Of a stretch of DNA of 8,610 bases, positions 1 to 7,818 are shown piece by piece (the first letter of the stretch is position 1; each line of letters starts with the position of its first letter). A program made the translations under genes and the position numbers. Below the pieces are notes generated by a model, which worked only from the letters and a program-made list of their open reading frames with translations, was not told the origin of the DNA and did no database searches. Where the stretch lies: the NCBI RefSeq assembly GCF_000159955.1, contig NZ_GG695989.1:65744-74353 (forward strand), read 5' to 3'. Source of the stretch: Paenibacillus sp. oral taxon 786 str. D14. GTDB taxonomy: Bacteria > Bacillota > Bacilli > Paenibacillales > Paenibacillaceae.

Positions 1-57
1 GTGATATTAAATAAGGCCTGTTGCTGGTATAGAACATAAAGTAATTGAGAGAGAACA

Positions 58-73
58 CAAGTCACCAAGTCAC
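58..73. repeat. Perfect tandem 8-bp direct repeat
   Basis: CAAGTCAC occurs twice head to tail with no spacer, 36 bp upstream of the hsdM start codon. It could be a regulator half-site pair, chance, or a scar of an imprecisely excised element, since IS256-family elements duplicate about 8-9 bp of target. The sequence alone does not decide between these. Confidence 0.5.
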
Positions 74-96
74 ATTAGTGTTTGCAAAGCAAAAGC

Positions 97-102
97 GAGG
101 AG
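97..102 (+). promoter_or_regulatory. Ribosome binding site of hsdM (decides the start)
   Basis: GAGGAG lies 6 nt upstream of ATG 109. It favours that start over the in-frame TTG at 82, which would add nine residues of no family likeness and has no Shine-Dalgarno site of comparable quality. Confidence 0.85.
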
Positions 103-108
103 AATTTT

Positions 109-2739
109 ATGGCAGTCAAGAAAAGTGAATTATATAGCTCCCTGTGGGCAAGCTGCGATGCATTAAGAGGTGGTATGGATGCATCACAATACAAGGATTA
201 TATATTGACCCTCTTGTTTGTGAAGTATGTTTCAGACAAGTTTAAGGGTGTTGCTTACGGTGACATTGAAGTTCCCGAAGGTGGCAGCTTTGACGATATG
301 CTCGCGCTCATTGGCAATAAGAACATCGGCGAAGAAATGGACAAAATTATCGCCAAACTTGCTGAGGCCAACAACCTCAGAGGAGTTATTGATAACGCGC
401 ACTTCAATGACGAGGACAAACTTGGCAAAGGCAAGGAGATGGTCGATAAACTGAGCGAGTTACTCGGCATATTCCGCGACCTAATGCCAGACTTCAGCCG
501 CCACTCCGCCGACGGCGACGACATCATCGGCGATGCTTACGAATACCTTATGAGGAACTTCGCCACCGAAAGCGGGAAGAGCAAGGGGCAATTCTATACC
601 CCATCCGAAGTGTCGCGCATCCTTGCTAAAGTCGTTGGAATTGAGCATGCCAAAGCGGGAGATACCACTCTGTACGACCCAGCTTGCGGTTCTGGTTCCC
701 TACTAATCCGAGCAGCCGAAGCTGCCCCAGTCGATGTAGCCATATACGGCCAAGAGAAAGAAGGCACCACAGCAGGTCTTGCCCGTATGAACCTCGTTCT
801 GCATAACCGAGCGACCGCCGAAATTAAAGGTGGTTACAGTACGTTCTCCGACCCACAGTTTAAGAATCCTAACGATGACGGGGCGTTGCGCCAGTTTGAC
901 TTTGTGGTCGCAAATCCTCCCTTCTCCGATAAGAACTGGACACACGGCTTGAAAGAGTATGGACGATTTGATGGTTACGGTGACCGACCGCCGCGGAAAA
1001 ATGGTGATTTCGCTTGGCTACTCCACGTTATTAAGTCGCTGAAGCGAAACGGCAAGGCGGCGGTCATACTTCCCCACGGCGTATTGTTTCGTGGCAATGC
1101 AGAGGCGACTATAAGGCAATCACTGATTGATAAAGGTTTAATCAAAGGCATTATAGGTCTGCCTGCGAATCTATTCTATGGCACGGGGATACCCGCCTGC
1201 GTTATTGTCATCGACAAAGAGAACGCCGACGAGCGGGACGGTATATTTATGATTGACGCGAGCCGCGACTTCATAAAGGACGGCAATAAGAACCGGCTTC
1301 GTGAGCAAGATGTTTATAAAATCACGACGGTGTTCAATCAGCGGATTGAATTACCTAATTACTCACGCTTTGTACCATATGACGAGATAAAGAATAAGAA
1401 CGCATACAACCTCAACATACCGCGTTACATAGACAGCGGTGCTGCTGAGGATTTGCAGAGCATCGATGGCCACCTAAATGGCGGTATTCCGAGTGTAGAC
1501 GTTGAAAGCCTGTCGCTTTATTGGGATGCATTCCCAAACCTAAAATCTGCGTTGTTCAAGCCTCTCCGCGATGGCTTTTATTCGCTTGCTGTGAACAAAG
1601 ACGCTATCCGTGACACAATATACTCCGACTCGGACTTTTCCGCATACGCTAACAAGGTCGAGAATGCCTTTGAAAGTTGGAAGAAGAAAGTTGACGGTAA
1701 ACTACGCACTGTAGACGGCACAACTAAACCGAAACTGCTGATTGCGGAGATTGCCGAGCAAATCTTGGTGGAATACGAGCCTGTCACACTTGTTGACAAG
1801 TATGATGTTTACGAAGTATTGCTGTCATATTGGAATGAAGTAATGTCTGATGACGTGCACCTGCTTGTGCAAGAGGGCTATAAAGCAGTTCGCGACATTG
1901 AAGTGTTCACCAAAACAAGCACCAAGAAGAAGAAAGACGGTACGGAGGAAACGAAAACCACCGAAACAGGATGGGATGGCAAACTTGTACCTAAATCCCT
2001 TGTGATAGAGATGTTCTTTGCGGAAGAGAAAAAAGCGATTGACGATATCGAAACAATCATCGCGGCGGCTCAAGCCGAACTGGATGAGATTATTGATAAA
2101 GCAGAAGACGGTTCGGCAATCAATGATGTTTTGACGGATAAAGGCAAGTTAAACAAAACCGCGTTAAAAGCACAAATTGAAGAGATACGTTCAAGTATTG
2201 TGACAGACGAGATAGAGGCATTACTTGCATTGCTTGAATCCGGTTTACCTAAGAAGAAGGAAGTCGTAGCGTTTGTCCGCGCCAATCCGTTGTGCGAGAA
2301 TGCTGTGACAGATAACGGCACAATCACCGCCGCAAGCATTAAGAAGCGTATTGCGGAAATTCGAGCGAGCACCAATGTGCCTGAACTACACGCAGAGGAT
2401 TACGCGGTTTTGAGTTCGCTGCAAGAAAAGCAAACTTTAATAGATGAGCAAAGCGCGGTTTTGAAAGACCTGAAATCTGCCCTCGATATGAAAGCACGTG
2501 AGCAATACGCCAAGCTGACGGACGAGGAGATTATGGAACTGCTGCTTAACCGCAAGTGGTATCGCTCACTTGTCGGCGGCGTGTATGCGCTGTACACAGC
2601 AGTAAGCCACCGCATTGCCGAGCGGGTGACGGAACTCGCCGACCGCTACGAGCGGACGATGCCGGAACTTGAAACCGAAGCCGCCGAACTCGAGAGTAAG
2701 GTTAAATCTCATCTAGAAAGGATGGGGTTTGTATGGTAG
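109..2739 (+). CDS. hsdM: Type I restriction-modification methyltransferase subunit HsdM, long form
   Basis: This is the modification subunit, an S-adenosylmethionine-dependent adenine-N6 DNA methyltransferase that forms M2S with HsdS and R2M2S with HsdR. The 876-aa protein begins with an HsdM-type helical domain (about 1-150). GQFYTP follows at 160-165, then SAM-binding motif I as DPACGSG at 190-196, and catalytic motif IV as NPPF at 269-272. YNLNIPRYID at 433-442 closes the usual methyltransferase core. Many HsdM proteins are about 500-530 aa, so roughly 350 residues are extra. This tail is acidic and lysine-rich, predicted mainly helical or coiled-coil, with a hydrophilic KKKKDGTEE linker near 610 and two related segments at 671-696 and 729-754. 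From memory, longer HsdM proteins with tails of this general kind occur elsewhere, so this is a variant rather than a fusion artefact. The gene overlaps hsdS by 7 bp, which implies translational coupling. The catalytic motifs are intact, so it should be active. The recognition sequence cannot be read from the protein. Confidence 0.96.
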   Translation: MAVKKSELYSSLWASCDALRGGMDASQYKDYILTLLFVKYVSDKFKGVAYGDIEVPEGGSFDDMLALIGNKNIGEEMDKIIAKLAEANNLRGVIDNAHFNDEDKLGKGKEMVDKLSELLGIFRDLMPDFSRHSADGDDIIGDAYEYLMRNFATESGKSKGQFYTPSEVSRILAKVVGIEHAKAGDTTLYDPACGSGSLLIRAAEAAPVDVAIYGQEKEGTTAGLARMNLVLHNRATAEIKGGYSTFSDPQFKNPNDDGALRQFDFVVANPPFSDKNWTHGLKEYGRFDGYGDRPPRKNGDFAWLLHVIKSLKRNGKAAVILPHGVLFRGNAEATIRQSLIDKGLIKGIIGLPANLFYGTGIPACVIVIDKENADERDGIFMIDASRDFIKDGNKNRLREQDVYKITTVFNQRIELPNYSRFVPYDEIKNKNAYNLNIPRYIDSGAAEDLQSIDGHLNGGIPSVDVESLSLYWDAFPNLKSALFKPLRDGFYSLAVNKDAIRDTIYSDSDFSAYANKVENAFESWKKKVDGKLRTVDGTTKPKLLIAEIAEQILVEYEPVTLVDKYDVYEVLLSYWNEVMSDDVHLLVQEGYKAVRDIEVFTKTSTKKKKDGTEETKTTETGWDGKLVPKSLVIEMFFAEEKKAIDDIETIIAAAQAELDEIIDKAEDGSAINDVLTDKGKLNKTALKAQIEEIRSSIVTDEIEALLALLESGLPKKKEVVAFVRANPLCENAVTDNGTITAASIKKRIAEIRASTNVPELHAEDYAVLSSLQEKQTLIDEQSAVLKDLKSALDMKAREQYAKLTDEEIMELLLNRKWYRSLVGGVYALYTAVSHRIAERVTELADRYERTMPELETEAAELESKVKSHLERMGFVW

Positions 2740-3944
2740 TGCCGAATGGGTGGGCTGTGAAGCCATTGTTAGAATGTTGCGATTTATTGCAAGGGTTGAC
2801 ATACAGTCCGAGCAATATTCAATCGTATGGTTTGCTTGTGTTGCGTTCGTCAAATATTCAAGATGGGAAACTTGTCTTGGACGATTGCGTTTACGTTAAT
2901 TGCAGCATTGACGAAATCAAATACGTCAAGCCGAACGATATTCTTATTTGCGTAAGAAACGGAAGCAGTGCGCTGATAGGTAAAAGCTGTGTAATCGACA
3001 GGCCGTACAACGCAACTTTCGGTGCGTTTATGTCGGTATTACGCGGTGATACCACAGGTTATCTGGCCCATATGTTTGCGAGTGACGTTGTTCAGCAACA
3101 AATACGTAACCGAAGCAGTGCGACTATCAATCAAATAACGAAACGTGATTTCGAGGACATAAAGATACCTATTCCCTTTGATGAGGAAGAGCAGCGTGCC
3201 ATAGCCGCCGCGCTGTCCGATGCGGATGCATACATTACCGCGCTCGAAAAGCTGATTACCAAGAAACGCGCTGTCAAGCAGGGCGCAATGCAGGAACTAC
3301 TCACAGGCAAGCGTCGGTTACCAGGGTTTAAGGGTGAGTGGATAGAGAAAAAAATTCACGAAATCGGAGATACAAGTTCTGGCGGAACTCCGTCAAGGTC
3401 TGTTCCCACTTATTTCAATGGGAATATTCCTTGGGTTACAACCAGTGAATTAAATGACAATTATATTCGCTCAACGGCAGAAAAGATTACTTCTGAAGCT
3501 TTGAATAATTCATCGGCAAAACTCTTCCCAAAAGGTACGGTATTAATGGCAATGTACGGCGCAACTATTGGGAAACTTGGAATTTTAGATGTTGACGCTA
3601 CTACCAATCAAGCCTGCTGTGCTTTGTTTTTTAACAAGGACATTGATTCGGTATTTATGTATTTTCTGTTGCTATATCATAGAACTGAGATAATTGAACT
3701 GGGGAGTGGTGCCGGACAACCAAATATAAGTCAAATGATTATTAGAAATCTGACTTTCACAATCCCACCAACCCTTGCTGAGCAAACCGCAATAGCCGCC
3801 GTTCTATCCGATATGGACGCGGAGATTGACGCGCTGACAGCGAAGCTCGAAAAGGCGCGACGCATAAAGCAAGGTATGATGAGTGAATTGCTGACGGGCA
3901 GAATACGGTTGGTTGAGGGGGATGTGGACAATGGCGAAAATTAA
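2733..3944 (+). CDS. hsdS: Type I restriction-modification specificity subunit HsdS
   Basis: This subunit recognises the bipartite DNA target and holds the HsdM and HsdR subunits on it. The 403-aa protein has the standard layout. Target recognition domain 1 is at about 5-150 and opens with the familiar PxGW motif. The central conserved helical region is at 153-196, domain 2 at about 200-347, and the distal conserved region at 350-393. The two conserved regions are repeats of each other, with 27 of 44 residues identical and the shared blocks EQxAIAA, LSD, KQG and ELLTG. Their spacing helix sets the gap between the two half-sites. ATG 2733 lies inside the last codons of hsdM, with AAAGGA about 10 nt upstream, so ribosomes probably reinitiate from hsdM. 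The DNA of domain 2 (about 3400-3760) is visibly richer in A and T than the conserved repeats, as expected if recognition domains are exchanged between strains. No frameshift or truncation is seen. Confidence 0.96.
   Translation: MVVPNGWAVKPLLECCDLLQGLTYSPSNIQSYGLLVLRSSNIQDGKLVLDDCVYVNCSIDEIKYVKPNDILICVRNGSSALIGKSCVIDRPYNATFGAFMSVLRGDTTGYLAHMFASDVVQQQIRNRSSATINQITKRDFEDIKIPIPFDEEEQRAIAAALSDADAYITALEKLITKKRAVKQGAMQELLTGKRRLPGFKGEWIEKKIHEIGDTSSGGTPSRSVPTYFNGNIPWVTTSELNDNYIRSTAEKITSEALNNSSAKLFPKGTVLMAMYGATIGKLGILDVDATTNQACCALFFNKDIDSVFMYFLLLYHRTEIIELGSGAGQPNISQMIIRNLTFTIPPTLAEQTAIAAVLSDMDAEIDALTAKLEKARRIKQGMMSELLTGRIRLVEGDVDNGEN
3189..3320 (+). repeat. Central conserved repeat of hsdS (copy 1)
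   Basis: This encodes HsdS residues 153-196, a spacer helix. It pairs with copy 2 at 3780-3911. The encoded peptides share 27 of 44 residues, and the DNA shares short exact blocks such as ATAGCCGCCG. Such paired repeats are the usual substrate for exchange of half-subunits between hsdS alleles. Confidence 0.85.
3780..3911 (+). repeat. Distal conserved repeat of hsdS (copy 2)
   Basis: This encodes HsdS residues 350-393 and is the partner of the copy at 3189-3320, in the same orientation. It lies just before the hsdS stop and the overlapping hsdR start. Its pseudo-symmetry with copy 1 allows circular packing of the two recognition domains, as is known for the HsdS family. Confidence 0.85.
3916..3921 (+). 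promoter_or_regulatory. Ribosome binding site of hsdR (decides the start)
   Basis: AGGGGG ends 9 nt before ATG 3931. The alternative in-frame ATG 3922 and TTG 3913 lie directly after or ahead of this purine run, so they cannot use it. The MAKINEAERKTQDRV start also fits the family. Confidence 0.7.
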
Positions 3945-6900
3945 CGAAGCCGAGCGTAAAACACAAGACCGTGTACTCGCATTGTTCCGCGACAAGGCGA
4001 CACTCGGATATGAGTATTACGGCGATTTGCGTTACCAGATAAACAGTAATGTCATAGCTGAAAAGCTGATGGCTTTCCTCGTAAATAAGCAGAAGTACAG
4101 TGTGAGCCTGTCCATAAAGGCTGTTGACGCTCTTGTCCGGGCAGCAGGCAACCTGCAGCAGGGGCTGTACAAGGCGAATCAGGAAGTGTATTCGCTCCTC
4201 AAATACGGCGCGAAAATCAAGGAGAACCCCGGTGAGCCGGAAAAGACCGTATATTTTATCGACTGGGAGCACTATCAAAACAATGAGTTTGCCATCGCCG
4301 AGGAAGTGACGATAAAGTCGGGAAGCGTACGCCGCCCTGACCTTGTCGTGTATATCAACGGCATCGCCATAGCTGTGATTGAACTTAAAAAATCCACCGT
4401 GTCGGTTTCACAGGGCATAAGACAAAACATCTCCAATCAAAATGAGCATTTTAATAAACCGTTCTTCACCACCATTCAGTTCGCCATGGCTGGCAACAGC
4501 GGCGAGGGTTTGCGCTATGGCACAATTGAAACGCCAGAAAAGTATTACCTTGAATGGAAAAACGACACCGTCAACACAGAGGCACAACCGCTTGATGACG
4601 TTTCGCTTGATATTCTAGAAAAGTGCGAGCACCTCCCGGACAAACTGGATTGGCAATTGTTCAGTATGTTCTACAAACCGCGTTTACTAGACCTGATTCA
4701 TAACTTTATCGTGTTCGACAAGGGCATTAAAAAAGTATGCCGACATAACCAGTTCTTCGGCATCAAAAAGGCGCAGTTGAAACTCAGTAATAAACAAGGT
4801 GGAATTATTTGGCACACACAAGGCAGCGGCAAGACACTGACCATGGTATGGCTGTCCAAATGGATATTGGCGAACAACCCAAATGCCCGCGTCTTGATTG
4901 TCACTGACCGTCATGAATTAGACGAGCAAATGGAGAAAGTCTACCGGGGCGTAGACGAGCAAGTTTACCGAACGAGCTCCTGCGCTGACCTTGTGGAGAG
5001 ATTGGATAAGACTGATAAACGACTGATTTGTTCACTGATTCATAAGTTCGGTGTGCGTAACGGCACGGAAAATAATGAAAACCAAGCGAAAAAATCCGTT
5101 GAGCAATATATCAGAGAGTTAAAAGCCGCTTTGCCGCAAGACTTTAAGGCAAAGGGTGATTTTGTCGTTTTCGTGGACGAGTGCCATAGAACTCAGAGCG
5201 GGCTACTCCACGCAGCGATGAAAGAGATATTGCCGAACGCAATATTCATAGGGTTCACAGGTACGCCACTACTTGTAAAAGATAAAAAAACAACTATAGA
5301 AGTTTTTTCGCCGGGGTATATCCATACCTACAAGTATAACGAAGCAGTCGAGGACGGAGTTGTTCTTGATTTACGGTATGAGGCCCGAGACATAGAACAA
5401 ATAATCACCGCGCAGGACAAGATTGATGCATACTTTGATGCCAAGACCCGCGGATTAAATGACGCTGCAAAAGCGAAACTTAAGTCTAAGTGGGGAAAAA
5501 TGCAGAAGTTGTACAGTTCCCGCAAGCGGCTTGAGGTTATCGCGGAAGATATCATGGCCGACTTTGATATCAAGAACCGGCTCGCCGACGGCAACGGCAA
5601 CGCCATGCTTGTGGCGGATTCGATTTATACAGCTTGCAAGTATTATGAGATATTTCAGTCACGCGGATTCAAACAATGTGCAATAGTTACATCGTTTGTG
5701 CCACTTGAAAGCAATCTTCGCACAGAAACCGAAGATGCAGAGGAGTTTGAGAAATACGAAGTATACAAGAAGATGCTTAACGGTCAAACTGTGGAGGACT
5801 TTGAAGCTGAGGTAAAGCGGAAGTTCATCGAGGAACCGGCACAAATGAAACTGCTTATTGTAGTTGATAAGCTTCTGACGGGATTTGATGCCCCGCCCTG
5901 CACCTATCTTTATATAGACAAATCAATGCACGACCATGGGCTATTCCAGGCAATTTGTCGCGTAAATCGTCTTGACGGCGAGGCAAAGGATTTCGGCTAC
6001 ATTGTGGACTACAAGCAGTTGTTCGAAGATTTGGCAGATGCTCTTAACAAATATACATCGGGTGCATTCGAAGGATATGCTGCTGAGGACATTGAAGGTC
6101 TGATTAAAGACCGCCTAGTAGAAGCCAAGAAGCATCTCGACGCAACGCTTGAGGAACTCGACGACCTGTGCGGAGGAGTACCAGCTCCACGTGCCCAGAT
6201 TGATTACATCCATTATTTTTGCGGCGAAAGTGGAGTAGGCGGCATAGATGACGATTTCTGCTCTCGGAGCCGTGAAAAACTGTACAAACTTGTGAACCGC
6301 CTTGTCCGAGAATACTCTGAGATTAAGGGGGATATGGCGAATGCCGGATATACAGATACTGAGCAAGCGGATATAGATAAGCAAGTCACATTCTATATCG
6401 CACTGAAAGAAATCATCGGAAACGCCAGTGGCGACTTTATCGACCTGAAATCTTATGAAGCAGATATGCGGCGCCTTATCGATACCTATATCAAAGCAGA
6501 AGACAGCCGTAAAATTGGCGAGTTTGATGACTTTACTCTGCTTGACTTTGTCTTGGCGCAGGGAGAGAAACTTGGTGGCGAGGGTAAGGAGGCCGTAGCC
6601 GAGGCAATTGAGAATAATATTCGTAAAAAGGTAGTTGAGAAAATACTCATCAACCCAAAATATTATGAGAAGATGTCGGCTATCCTTGATGAACTCATCA
6701 AGGCACGGCGTGAGGGCGCGATTGCCTATGAGAAATTATTGGAGAAGTATATTGAACTGGTTAAGAATGCCGAGAACCCTGAAAACAACTCACACTATCC
6801 TGAAAACATTCGTCATAGCGGGGCGCTGCGTGCGTTTTACGATAACTGTGGCAACGATGAGGCTCTGGCAATCGCTATTGATAAGGCAGTGCGTGAAAGT

Positions 6901-7029
6901 AAACAAGTGGATTTTCGGCATAACCCGTTCAAGGAGCGAAGAATTAAGCAAGCTTTGTATAAGTTGTTGAATGACAGAGACGAGGTCGAGCGGGTCTACA
7001 ACATCGTTGTAGAACAAGGAGAATATTAA
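3931..7029 (+). CDS. hsdR: Type I restriction endonuclease subunit HsdR
   Basis: This is the restriction and motor subunit. With M2S it binds unmethylated sites, pumps DNA using ATP and cuts at a distance. The 1032-aa protein has the normal family length. The N-terminal nuclease domain carries a PD-(D/E)xK site: RPD with D137, then E151-L-K153. The helicase-like motor follows, with Walker A QGSGKT at 297-302, DECH at 416-419, FTGTP at 442-446, DKLLTGFDAP at 646-655, and motif VI as QAICRVNR at 673-680. The C-terminal third is largely helical, as in HsdR proteins that use this region to dock on the methyltransferase. The start overlaps the end of hsdS by 14 bp, so it is translationally coupled and has no visible promoter of its own. 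Placing R after M and S means methylation capacity should appear first. All catalytic residues are present. GC content resembles hsdM. A short A7 run at 5284-5290 does not break the frame. Confidence 0.97.
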   Translation: MAKINEAERKTQDRVLALFRDKATLGYEYYGDLRYQINSNVIAEKLMAFLVNKQKYSVSLSIKAVDALVRAAGNLQQGLYKANQEVYSLLKYGAKIKENPGEPEKTVYFIDWEHYQNNEFAIAEEVTIKSGSVRRPDLVVYINGIAIAVIELKKSTVSVSQGIRQNISNQNEHFNKPFFTTIQFAMAGNSGEGLRYGTIETPEKYYLEWKNDTVNTEAQPLDDVSLDILEKCEHLPDKLDWQLFSMFYKPRLLDLIHNFIVFDKGIKKVCRHNQFFGIKKAQLKLSNKQGGIIWHTQGSGKTLTMVWLSKWILANNPNARVLIVTDRHELDEQMEKVYRGVDEQVYRTSSCADLVERLDKTDKRLICSLIHKFGVRNGTENNENQAKKSVEQYIRELKAALPQDFKAKGDFVVFVDECHRTQSGLLHAAMKEILPNAIFIGFTGTPLLVKDKKTTIEVFSPGYIHTYKYNEAVEDGVVLDLRYEARDIEQIITAQDKIDAYFDAKTRGLNDAAKAKLKSKWGKMQKLYSSRKRLEVIAEDIMADFDIKNRLADGNGNAMLVADSIYTACKYYEIFQSRGFKQCAIVTSFVPLESNLRTETEDAEEFEKYEVYKKMLNGQTVEDFEAEVKRKFIEEPAQMKLLIVVDKLLTGFDAPPCTYLYIDKSMHDHGLFQAICRVNRLDGEAKDFGYIVDYKQLFEDLADALNKYTSGAFEGYAAEDIEGLIKDRLVEAKKHLDATLEELDDLCGGVPAPRAQIDYIHYFCGESGVGGIDDDFCSRSREKLYKLVNRLVREYSEIKGDMANAGYTDTEQADIDKQVTFYIALKEIIGNASGDFIDLKSYEADMRRLIDTYIKAEDSRKIGEFDDFTLLDFVLAQGEKLGGEGKEAVAEAIENNIRKKVVEKILINPKYYEKMSAILDELIKARREGAIAYEKLLEKYIELVKNAENPENNSHYPENIRHSGALRAFYDNCGNDEALAIAIDKAVRESKQVDFRHNPFKERRIKQALYKLLNDRDEVERVYNIVVEQGEY
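7017..7021 (+). promoter_or_regulatory. Ribosome binding site of the metallopeptidase gene
   Basis: AGGAG sits inside the last codons of hsdR, 8 nt before ATG 7030. A second ATG follows at 7033 (11 nt away). The first is preferred on spacing, but the two starts differ by only one methionine. Confidence 0.75.
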
Positions 7030-7728
7030 ATGATGCTAAACATTTCCGGCATACCGGTTGAGGTGTGCAGAAAGAATATAAAGAATATGCACCTCTACGT
7101 CAAGCCACCGAACGGCAAAGTAACGGTATCTGCTCCGCTCTCAATGTGCGACGAAGCGATTGAGCGGTTTGTACGGACGAAGGTCAGTTGGATAAAGAGG
7201 CAGGTCAGCAATTTCGATAAACAGTTACGCCAATCGGAGCGGGAATATATTTCCGGCGAGACGCTTTATGTTTGGGGCAAGCAATATTTCCTACAAACCC
7301 ACTACGGTAATAAGAATTCTCTTGTGTTGACTGGTGATAAGGCTTTGCTAACCGTACGTGCGGAAAGCAGCACCGAACAACGAGAAAACTTTATCCGTGA
7401 ATGGTATCGGGAATTACTGAAAGTTGAAGTAGCGCGTGTATTACCCAAGTGGGAGAAGATAACGGGCTTGAAAGCCTCAAGCTGGCAAACGAAGTATATG
7501 ACTACTAAATGGGGAACGTGCAATACAAAGACAGGGAAGATATGGATAAACGTACAGCTCGCCAAGAAAACGCCAGAGTGCCTTGAATACGTTATCCTCC
7601 ACGAACTGGTTCACCTTGTCGAAAGAAACCACAATGAGCGATTCATTTCGCTCATGGACAAGTTTATGCCAATGTGGAGAGAGGTCAAGGTATCGCTGAA
7701 CGCGCAGACACTGGACTATATGAAATAA
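7030..7728 (+). CDS. YgjP-like (DUF45) zinc metallopeptidase, last gene of the R-M operon
   Basis: This is a predicted cytosolic metal-dependent protease of 232 aa with no signal peptide or membrane segment. The C-terminal half carries the family signature: KWGTC at 160-164, then HELVH at 191-195 with H191 and H195 as metal ligands and E192 as the catalytic base, and H201 as the likely third ligand in the NHNERF block. The N-terminal half, about 1-110, is a beta-rich segment typical of the family and then a basic helical stretch. The ATG touches the hsdR stop codon, so the gene is cotranscribed and probably translated by reinitiation. From memory, members of this family often sit beside type I R-M genes, but I know of no settled function. 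Proteolytic control of HsdR, analogous to ClpXP-mediated restriction alleviation, is a guess. The active site is complete, so the protein is likely active. Its substrate is unknown. Confidence 0.88.
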   Translation: MMLNISGIPVEVCRKNIKNMHLYVKPPNGKVTVSAPLSMCDEAIERFVRTKVSWIKRQVSNFDKQLRQSEREYISGETLYVWGKQYFLQTHYGNKNSLVLTGDKALLTVRAESSTEQRENFIREWYRELLKVEVARVLPKWEKITGLKASSWQTKYMTTKWGTCNTKTGKIWINVQLAKKTPECLEYVILHELVHLVERNHNERFISLMDKFMPMWREVKVSLNAQTLDYMK

Positions 7729-7784
7729 AGGGATGGGCCAGAGCTCAACATTGATTTATGTTGGCTCAAGGCTTATCCCTTTTT
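7727..7784 (+). terminator. Strong two-part hairpin terminator of the hsd operon
   Basis: The outer stem pairs 7727-7739 with 7770-7782: 13 bp including two G-U pairs. A small internal loop follows (A on one side, AA on the other). The inner stem pairs GAGC 7741-7744 with GCTC 7764-7767 and CAACAT 7746-7751 with ATGTTG 7758-7763, with T7745 bulged and a 6-nt loop at 7752-7757. The T run at 7780-7784 follows. The stem begins inside the stop codon of the metallopeptidase gene. In the opposite direction the trailing sequence is CCCTTTATTTC, so it may also stop transcription coming from the IS. Confidence 0.92.
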
Positions 7785-7818
7785 GTATTTTGAAGTTTTA
7801 GTTTACCTTATCAATAGA
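7785..7818. other. Short AT-rich junction between operon terminator and broken IS
   Basis: This 34-bp segment belongs neither to the terminator hairpin nor, as far as I can tell, to the transposase. On the - strand it supplies the last six foreign codons and the stop of the truncated reading frame. No copy of the IS terminal inverted repeat is recognisable in it. Confidence 0.5.

Larger units (their letters stand above)
1..108. other. Non-coding leader upstream of hsdM
   Basis: I see no gene here. No pair of -35 and -10 hexamers with normal spacing stands out; TTGCTG at 21-26 has no good partner downstream, so the operon promoter may lie left of the window. Visible elements are a perfect tandem 8-bp repeat (CAAGTCAC at 58-65 and 66-73), a small TTTGC/GCAAA inverted repeat with a 3-nt loop at 81-93 just ahead of the ribosome binding site, and a purine-rich stretch at 45-59 resembling the IS transposase leader near 8530. 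Confidence 0.6.

Noticed and set aside
82..108. Upstream TTG start adding nine residues to HsdM
   Set aside because: The strong GAGGAG site lies at 97-102, inside this extension, and serves ATG 109. The added residues have no family likeness.
3757..4278. Long - strand open frame spanning the hsdS/hsdR junction
   Set aside because: It lies antisense to two well-supported genes, with no recognisable protein family.
5284..5308. A7 and T6 runs in hsdR as phase-variation tracts (also an A7 run in hsdS at 3348-3354)
   Set aside because: These runs are shorter than tracts normally linked to slipped-strand switching, and all frames are intact.
7785..7818. Distal terminal inverted repeat of the IS in the junction
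   Set aside because: Only short matches such as AGTTTAC are found. The TGTAAAAT/TTTGTGTAAA pattern is absent.
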